A stretch of DNA of 64,000 bases, from the NCBI GenBank assembly GCA_036513315.1, contig DATBZF010000137.1, positions 1 to 64,000 of the forward strand, written 5' to 3'. Numbering within the stretch: the stretch's first letter is position 1; each line of letters opens with the position of its first letter. Under the pieces are notes generated by a model that saw only the letters and a list, made by a program, of their open reading frames with translations, was not told the DNA's origin and made no database searches. The position numbers were made by a program, and so were the translations under genes. Of the stretch, positions 58,493 through 64,000 are shown piece after piece. This DNA comes from Roseiarcus sp036513315 (GTDB taxonomy: Bacteria; Pseudomonadota; Alphaproteobacteria; Rhizobiales; Beijerinckiaceae).

Positions 58493-59674
58493 GTGGTCGT
58501 CAAATCTTCTCGCACATCGTTTCCCGTCAAAGGCGCGCTGCTTGGCGCGGTCGCGCTAATTCTGTTCGGCGGCGGCTTCAGCGCGCCGGCCGCGGCGCAG
58601 GATTTCATGGGCGCTTTTGGCGGCTTTCTCGGCGGGTTCCACGGAGGCGGCGGCTATTACCGTGGCGGCGGCGGCTATCGTCGCAACTATCACGCCGCCC
58701 CGGCGGCGCCCGCCAATCCGAGCGCTCCGTCCGCCGACGATTCCAGTCGCGCCCTGGCGGCGCTCGCCCCGACCAGCCAGGCCCAGCTCCAGGTGCTCAA
58801 ATCCGTCTCCTACAGTCAGATCCTCGGCGAAGTCGGATCGAACGACGATGAGACCGGGGTCGGCAAGACCACCGTCAGCGGCGAAGCCGATCGCGACTAC
58901 ACCAGCAAGATCGAAGATCTGATCAAGCGCATCAAGGCGACGCAGAAGGCGCAAGGCTCGACCAAGGAGGGCGACATCAGCGAACATGGGATATTGGAAT
59001 CGCTGACCGCCGCCTACAAGGCGGCCAATCTGCAGCGTTTCGAAACATTCCTCGGCGAAAACTGGTCCGCCGAACGCCTGCGCGGCATGATCATCGAGCG
59101 CGCCTCAAGCGAGATCGGCGGCCTGTTCGACGGCACCAATCGCGGCGCCGTATCTATGAGCGATCTCGACACGCTGATCAAGAAATCGGCGGTGAGCGTC
59201 TATACCCGCCTGTTCGAAACGTCCGAACTGCTGGCCGCCAATCGCAGCTCGTCGCTGTTCGTGCAGCGGCTTTATCAGGTGCATGGCGATCTGATGAACG
59301 GCGAAGTGCGCGAGGATGCCGAGCAGCTTCTGTTGCGCGCCTCCAGCGCCGGCGTCGCGACGTTCGATCCGCTATTGCGCCGCGACCCGAATGGTTTCGC
59401 GCTGCGCTATCGCGCCCAGCGCATCATTTTCGATTGCCTGTCGTCCAATGTCGAGGCGATCTCTTCCGCCGACAATGGCATTGCCACGCCCGCCGAGATC
59501 GAGCAGCGCATCCTCGACACCGACGACAAGCAATGTTCGAAATGGGTCGCCGCCCAATTGCAAGGCCCCGACGGCAAGGTGAAGCCGCAGGAGCCGATGC
59601 CGCTGCGCGCGATCTGGTCGGAATCCGGCCCGAAGGACGACCCGTCGATGTATACGCGGGCCGCCGATCTGTAG
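58493..59674 (+). CDS. Secreted protein of unknown function with Gly/Tyr-rich segment
   Basis: The 393-residue protein starts at GTG and has a signal peptide ending near SAPAAAQD. It then has a Gly/Tyr/Arg-rich stretch (GGFLGGFHGGGGYYRGGGGY, residues ~43-62). The rest is helical and charged, with SEHGILESLTAAYKAANLQR and YRAQRIIFDCLSSNVEAISS, and no enzyme motif I recognise. Two cysteines lie in the C-terminal third. It is third in the TIR/caspase group but separated by 158 bases. Nothing notable lies in the 258 bases after it. Confidence 0.75.
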   Translation: MVVKSSRTSFPVKGALLGAVALILFGGGFSAPAAAQDFMGAFGGFLGGFHGGGGYYRGGGGYRRNYHAAPAAPANPSAPSADDSSRALAALAPTSQAQLQVLKSVSYSQILGEVGSNDDETGVGKTTVSGEADRDYTSKIEDLIKRIKATQKAQGSTKEGDISEHGILESLTAAYKAANLQRFETFLGENWSAERLRGMIIERASSEIGGLFDGTNRGAVSMSDLDTLIKKSAVSVYTRLFETSELLAANRSSSLFVQRLYQVHGDLMNGEVREDAEQLLLRASSAGVATFDPLLRRDPNGFALRYRAQRIIFDCLSSNVEAISSADNGIATPAEIEQRILDTDDKQCSKWVAAQLQGPDGKVKPQEPMPLRAIWSESGPKDDPSMYTRAADL

Positions 59675-59932
59675 CTGTCGGCAGCGGATGCGCGACAGGT
59701 TTCGTGAAATCGGCGGCGGCTCGCCTGCCGATCCATAGGCGCGACGCGCCGTTCCCGCAATCTGCCCGCGCCGCAACGTCGATGCCTGACGCGATGCTGC
59801 GCAAGAGCGCCGAGAGCGTCGTCCCGCCGCGCATTCCTTCGATCGCATGCGCACGTCAATTCCGAGTCGCCAAGATCACATCTGATCAAATGCGCGCGGA
59901 AAACATCCGGCAGGATAGTTGCGCAGACGAGG

Positions 59933-60772
59933 ATGCGCATGGAGCCCATCGAAAAAGCGCTGTGGTTCATTGAAAACCGCCTGTCGGGAGAGATTTCCCT
60001 GGCGGACATCGCCCGATCGGTCGGCGTATCCAGTCATCATCTGGCGCGCGCCTTCGGCGAGGCGACCGGATTATCGCTGATGCGCTACGCCCGCGGTCGC
60101 CGGCTCAGCGAAGCCGCCCGGTCGCTGGCGGCGGGCGCTCCCGACATTCTGGAAGTGGCGATCGGCGCCGGATATGGCTCACATGAAGCCTTCACTCGCG
60201 CGTTTCGTCAGCAATTCGGCGTCACTCCGGAAACCTTGCGCGCCGGGGGCTGTCCGAACAACACGCAACTTGTGGAGCCAATTCGAATGGATAAGACCCT
60301 TCTGACCGAACTCGATTCTCCGCGCCTTGTGCATGCCGGGGAGTTGCTGATCGCCGGCATAGGCGCACGCTATACTTTCGAAACCAACCAGGGCATTCCG
60401 GCCCAATGGCAGCGGTTCGCCCCCAATATCGGCCATGTCCCGAACCAGGCCGGCCCAGAGACCTACGGCCTCTGCGCCAACGGCGACAATGACGGCAGCT
60501 TTGAATATGTCACCGGCGTCCGGGTCTCAGACTTTTCCGAGTTGCCGCGGGATTTCAGCACGGTGCGCGTGCCGGCGCGACGCTATGCGGTGTTCGCCCA
60601 TCACGGTCACGTCTCGCAACTCCGCCGGACGCATTACACAATCTGGAACAAGTGGATCCACGAAGGCGGAATCGAAATCGCCGATGCGCCAAACTTTGAG
60701 CTTTATGGGAAGGAATTCGATCCGGTGACGGGAACGGGGCCCATCGAAGTCTGGATGCCGGTCAACGTCTAG
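59933..60772 (+). CDS. AraC-family regulator with GyrI-like ligand domain
   Basis: The 279-residue protein has two HTH motifs in its first ~105 residues (ISLADIARSVGVSSHHLARA and EVAIGAGYGSHEAFTRAFRQ). Its C-terminal GyrI/Rob-type small-molecule domain spans ~120-279 (VPARRYAVFAHHGHVSQLRR). This is the Rob/SoxS-like layout found in multidrug-response regulators. A second ATG two codons downstream is possible. No target gene is obvious next to it. Confidence 0.9.
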   Translation: MRMEPIEKALWFIENRLSGEISLADIARSVGVSSHHLARAFGEATGLSLMRYARGRRLSEAARSLAAGAPDILEVAIGAGYGSHEAFTRAFRQQFGVTPETLRAGGCPNNTQLVEPIRMDKTLLTELDSPRLVHAGELLIAGIGARYTFETNQGIPAQWQRFAPNIGHVPNQAGPETYGLCANGDNDGSFEYVTGVRVSDFSELPRDFSTVRVPARRYAVFAHHGHVSQLRRTHYTIWNKWIHEGGIEIADAPNFELYGKEFDPVTGTGPIEVWMPVNV

Positions 60773-61121
60773 CGCGCGATCGAAACGGGCGGGCGCCCGG
60801 CGATCGTCGAGCCGGCGCATGAAGTCGAAGAGATGAGTCCCGCGGTCCATGGAATGCGAATGGCGTTCCAGTGGGCGGCGGGCAAGATATTTGAGCGGAA
60901 GGTTTTTATTGAGATGCCCGGCGGGCAGGTCTTGTTGACGCAGCGTGTGGCTCGCGATCCCACCTTGAGGGTGTTGGAGCGCGTGCCGTCTGGCGAGAGC
61001 GAGGGTGTCGCGCGGTGGTCGGCGGGCGTCGTCGCCGGGGAAGTTTGAACTTCCTACGCGGGGCAAGGGATTGGCCAATTTTGAGGTCGTCGCTGGTCCG
61101 CTGTGGGGGGATAGCCGACGA
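60773..61121. other. Gene-free stretch of 349 bases
   Basis: This gap between the AraC-type gene and the convergent cyclase gene shows no gene, tRNA or clear hairpin. Short open frames on both strands have no starts with ribosome sites and no recognisable motifs. Confidence 0.5.
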
Positions 61122-63014
61122 TCACTCTTCCCGCAGCCCCGCCTTGCGCAAGCCCTCAGCAACCGCTGGAGTTTTCGGATAACGCTCGGCAATGTTTTTG
61201 ACGGTGAGCTTGGGGTTGAGTTTCTGGGCCTCCACGACCGCGGCCTTCGCTTCGTCCATGCGATTTGTCATCGCGTAGGCCGTCGCGAGAATTGCGTACG
61301 CGGGAAAAGTCTGAAGTCCCGCGTCGATAGCGCGGTGGCATTCATCGATCGCATCGTCGAAATGTCCGAGACCTATGTCGGATGAGGCTAATGCGAATAG
61401 CCAAAGACCCAAGCCCGGATCCCGAGGACTGAGTTGAATGGCATGCAATATGTCGGATTTTGCCTGCGCGAACATCCCGGCTTGGATTTTGCCCATGCCA
61501 CTTGCGTAATAGAGGAACGCGGAGCCGGGATTCAAAGCGAGGCCGGCATCGGCGGCTCGCAGCCCTTCTTCTGGACGATGCAGCACGAACGAAAGGTAAA
61601 AGCTTTTTGCAAAATAAGGAAGTGGATCGTTGGGGTCGATCGCGATCGAGCGATCGGCCTGCCCGACAATCTTGGCGTCGTAATCGATATCCGGGTTTGT
61701 CCAGTCATAAACCCTGTCGATCATGTAAGTTCTTGCGTCGCCCGCCAACGCGCCCGCCTCTTCTGGGTTGATTGCCAGCGCCTGTTCAAACAAGGCCCGA
61801 GCCGCATTGTTGTTTTCCCTTGTCGCTCGCCGAGTAGTTTCAAAACTCAACGCACGTCCGCGCATGGTGAGATCGAAGGCGTCGAGGTTGGCGATCCGCC
61901 GGTCGCCTCGCGCCTCCGCCTTCACCAACTCGTTGCCCAGACTGTTCGTAAGCCGAGCCACCACTTGATCTTGCAGCTTGAACAGGTCCACAACATCCTC
62001 CTCGAACCGATCCGCCCAAATGTGCGCACCGGACTGTGCGTCGATCAATTGAACGTTGACGCGCAGACGCCCCCGGTCGCGCTGCACCGAACCTTCGAGG
62101 ACGTAATGCACGCCGAGTTCCTTGCCGATCTCCTTGGCATCGATGGCCTTGCCCTTGAAGGTGAAGGCGGTGTTGCGCGCAATGACGAAGCTGTTGCGGA
62201 TGCGCGAAAGGTCGGTCGTGAGGTTCTCAGTTATGCCGTCTGCGAAGTAGTCCTGGTCGGGATCGCCGGAAAGGTTTGTGAAGGGCAGCACGACGAGGGA
62301 GAGGCGCGCGGGCTCGGGCGACGCTGGCGCGTAAGCGACGACGGGGGCGGGGCGGTTTCCGGCGAGGAAATACCATGTTCCGCCCATGATCAACAGGACC
62401 GCGACGATCCCAGCGACGAGCGGCGCGAGGATGGATCGCTTCATAGGCTCTGACGGCTTTGGCTCAATTGCGGCCTTAGCGACCGCTCGCACGCCGACCT
62501 GCAATGAATACGTGCGGATGGGCCTTGCGATGTTCTTGAGCTGCGTCGGGCCGAGATCGGTGACCTCCATATCGAGCCGGCCGCTTACCTGCCGATAGGC
62601 GTCCTCGGACAGGCAGATCGCGCCCGGCTCGGCGATGCCTTCCAATCGGGCGGCGATGTTGACGCCGTCGCCCATCAAGTCGCCGTCGCTCTCCTCGACG
62701 ACGTCGCCGAGGTGAATGCCGATGCGGAACTCGATGCGCTGATCGGCCGGCGTTCCGACGTTGCGCTCGATCATCGCGTTCTGGATTGTGATGGCGCAAC
62801 GCACGGCTTCGACCACGCTGCGAAACTCGACCAGAGCGCCGTCGCCGGTGCGCTTGAATACGTGGCCGTTCTGGCCGTCGATGGTGGGGTCGATGAGGTC
62901 GGCCCGCAGCGCCCTCAGCCGCGCGAGCGTGCGGTCCTCGTCCGCGCTCTCCATACGGCTGAAGCCGACGACGTCGGCGGCCAGGATCGCAGCGATCTTG
63001 CGGGTTTCGGCCAT
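61122..63014 (-). CDS. Class III adenylate/guanylate cyclase with TolB-like domain and TPRs
   Basis: The 630-residue protein from MAETRKIAAILAADVVGFSR has a cyclase domain at 1-~180. Metal-binding Asp is in ILAADVVGFSR and in FKRTGDGALVEF, and GDGVNIAARLE holds the transition-state Asn/Arg. A membrane helix follows near 193-214 (LAPLVAGIVAVLLIMGGTWY), then a TolB N-like/FlgO-like domain (LSLVVLPFTNLSGDPDQDYF) and C-terminal TPR repeats. This architecture is frequent in Hyphomicrobiales in many copies per genome. The product (cAMP is likely) and trigger are unknown. Confidence 0.9.
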   Translation of the reverse strand: MAETRKIAAILAADVVGFSRMESADEDRTLARLRALRADLIDPTIDGQNGHVFKRTGDGALVEFRSVVEAVRCAITIQNAMIERNVGTPADQRIEFRIGIHLGDVVEESDGDLMGDGVNIAARLEGIAEPGAICLSEDAYRQVSGRLDMEVTDLGPTQLKNIARPIRTYSLQVGVRAVAKAAIEPKPSEPMKRSILAPLVAGIVAVLLIMGGTWYFLAGNRPAPVVAYAPASPEPARLSLVVLPFTNLSGDPDQDYFADGITENLTTDLSRIRNSFVIARNTAFTFKGKAIDAKEIGKELGVHYVLEGSVQRDRGRLRVNVQLIDAQSGAHIWADRFEEDVVDLFKLQDQVVARLTNSLGNELVKAEARGDRRIANLDAFDLTMRGRALSFETTRRATRENNNAARALFEQALAINPEEAGALAGDARTYMIDRVYDWTNPDIDYDAKIVGQADRSIAIDPNDPLPYFAKSFYLSFVLHRPEEGLRAADAGLALNPGSAFLYYASGMGKIQAGMFAQAKSDILHAIQLSPRDPGLGLWLFALASSDIGLGHFDDAIDECHRAIDAGLQTFPAYAILATAYAMTNRMDEAKAAVVEAQKLNPKLTVKNIAERYPKTPAVAEGLRKAGLREE

Positions 63015-63151
63015 CGCGCCCCTCACACAGGAGGCACAATAACACAAAGGCCGGTCAGTCCCGATTGGCGGCTATGGGCCGGCCATGCCGTCATATCGCG
63101 CTGGCATGACCTGAGCGGGGCAACGAGCTGGAAATATCGACTCTTCATTCC

Positions 63152-64000
63152 TCAAACTCGGCCGGCGCCATCCGCCAGTTGATCCAGCCGGCGTTGCAGA
63201 AACCGGCGCTCGGCGTGCTGGCGCGTCAGTTCGAGTGCGCGTTGGTAGGAGGCATACGCCGCTTCGGCGAGGCCGAGCCGGCGCTGCATGTCGGCGCGGG
63301 CGGAATGGGCGAGCGCGTAATCGTCGAGTTGGCCGTCGCCCATCGCGGCCTCGATAGATGCGAGCCCCGCCTTCGGCCCGTCGCGCATGCCCAGCGCCGC
63401 CGCGCGGTTCAGCGCCACGACGGGCGAGGGCTCGATCCGCAGCAGCACATCGTAGAGCGCGACGATTTCAGCCCAATCGGTTTGTCCGGCGCTCGGCGCA
63501 TCGGCGTGAACGGCGACAATCGCCGCTTGCAGGACATAAGGCCCGATGCGGCGCGAGGCGAGCGCCCGCTCGATCAGGCTCTGCGCCTCGGCGATCCCCA
63601 CGCGGTTCCAGAGCGCGCGGTCCTGGTCCTCCAATAGAACGAGATCGCCCGATGCGTCGACGCGCGCCGTGCGTCGCGCCTCGTGCAACAGCATCAGGGC
63701 GAGCAGGCCGAGCGCTTCGGGCTCGTCGAGCAGCGCGACGACCAGCCGGCCGAGCCGGATCGCCTCGGCGCTAAGATCGGCGCGCGTCAGATGCGGCCCG
63801 TCGGTCGCGGCATAGCCTTCGTTGAAGATCAGATAGATCACCTGCAGGACGCTTTCGAGTCGCGCCGGCAGATCGGCGCGCGCCGGCGTCTCGTAGGGGA
63901 TCGCGGCGTCGCGGATTTTCGCCTTGGCGCGGACTATCCGCTGGGCGATGGTCGGCGCCGGCGCCAGATAGGCGCGCGCGATCTCTTCGGTGGTCAACCC
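63152..64000 (-). CDS. ECF sigma factor of the DUF6596 type (ECF42-like), 5' end missing
   Basis: The visible ~282 residues are the C-terminal part of a long ECF-type sigma factor. Part of region 4 (TTEEIARAYLAPAPTIAQRI, then VRAKAKIRDA) is followed by the SnoaL/TPR-like extension (VIYLIFNEGYAATDG, LLLHEARRTARVDASGDL, HSARADMQRRLGLAEAAYAS). Members usually sit beside a YCII/DGPF-domain gene, which would be just outside. The gene runs off the right edge, so the first codons and region 2 are not seen; the Met at 63997 is internal. Confidence 0.88.
   Translation of the reverse strand, partial: GLTTEEIARAYLAPAPTIAQRIVRAKAKIRDAAIPYETPARADLPARLESVLQVIYLIFNEGYAATDGPHLTRADLSAEAIRLGRLVVALLDEPEALGLLALMLLHEARRTARVDASGDLVLLEDQDRALWNRVGIAEAQSLIERALASRRIGPYVLQAAIVAVHADAPSAGQTDWAEIVALYDVLLRIEPSPVVALNRAAALGMRDGPKAGLASIEAAMGDGQLDDYALAHSARADMQRRLGLAEAAYASYQRALELTRQHAERRFLQRRLDQLADGAGRV

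Noticed and set aside
1..64000. CRISPR array, prophage or integrase-marked island
   Set aside because: No regularly spaced direct repeats, phage structural genes, integrases or insertion sequences were seen anywhere in the window.

Overview
The window is GC-rich chromosomal DNA of an alphaproteobacterium. The pointers are class II DAHP synthase, a Nfu iron-sulfur scaffold, sarcosine oxidase subunits, many Tat-exported binding proteins and dispersed GC-rich palindromic repeats of the kind common in Hyphomicrobiales. Order Hyphomicrobiales is likely; family and genus cannot be read from the sequence. Genes are densely packed, with many 4-base ATGA/GTGA overlaps.

Layout. 1-7.2 kb: the 5' part of a ureohydrolase gene (cut by the left edge), a gamma-glutamyltransferase-family enzyme, a LysR regulator, and divergent from it three alpha/beta hydrolases and an exported metallo-beta-lactamase-fold protein. 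7.3-16.7 kb: housekeeping genes: tRNA-Gly, a YfgM-like TPR protein, der, a membrane protein, an anti-sigma/sigma-like pair, fabI, an MFS transporter, class II DAHP synthase and nfu. 16.8-29.5 kb lies between two inverted copies of a ~224-base repeat and carries soxA-soxG-sdaA, cynS, an AbrB/PIN toxin-antitoxin pair, an 8-oxoguanine deaminase-like enzyme, glutathione peroxidase, a glyoxalase-like protein, a fatty-acid-hydroxylase-family protein and rlmN.

29.5-45.3 kb is the most striking region: a nitrogen-scavenging locus for cyanuric acid, biuret and related compounds. A leftward gene train, preceded by a near-consensus sigma-54 promoter, encodes a BMP-type ABC importer (binding protein, two permeases, ATPase), biuret hydrolase (BiuH), a cyanuric acid amidohydrolase/barbiturase-family enzyme (AtzD-like), a second isochorismatase-like hydrolase, AtzG, AtzE, a 5-formyl-THF cycloligase-like protein and AtzH. 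A metal-dependent amidohydrolase and a 2-oxoglutarate/Fe(II)-type oxygenase lie at the end. Divergently transcribed are allophanate hydrolase (AtzF) and a PuuE-like deacetylase. Together these can be read as a complete route from cyanuric acid to ammonia and CO2, with both the carboxybiuret branch (AtzE/G/H) and the biuret branch (BiuH) present. Cyanase and the 8-oxoguanine deaminase nearby fit the same theme.

45.4-53.3 kb: a RelE/ParE-Phd toxin-antitoxin pair, an exported isoaspartyl-methyltransferase-like protein, and a six-gene leftward operon (Pot-type ABC importer, hydantoin/allantoin racemase family protein, RidA). A GntR regulator is divergent from it, and two palindromic operators lie in the shared gap. 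53.4-59.7 kb: an unusual trio of a TIR-transmembrane-FGE protein, a secreted caspase-Sel1 protein and a secreted unknown protein. 59.9-64 kb: an AraC/GyrI-type regulator, a class III cyclase-TolB-TPR protein, and an ECF sigma factor cut by the right edge.
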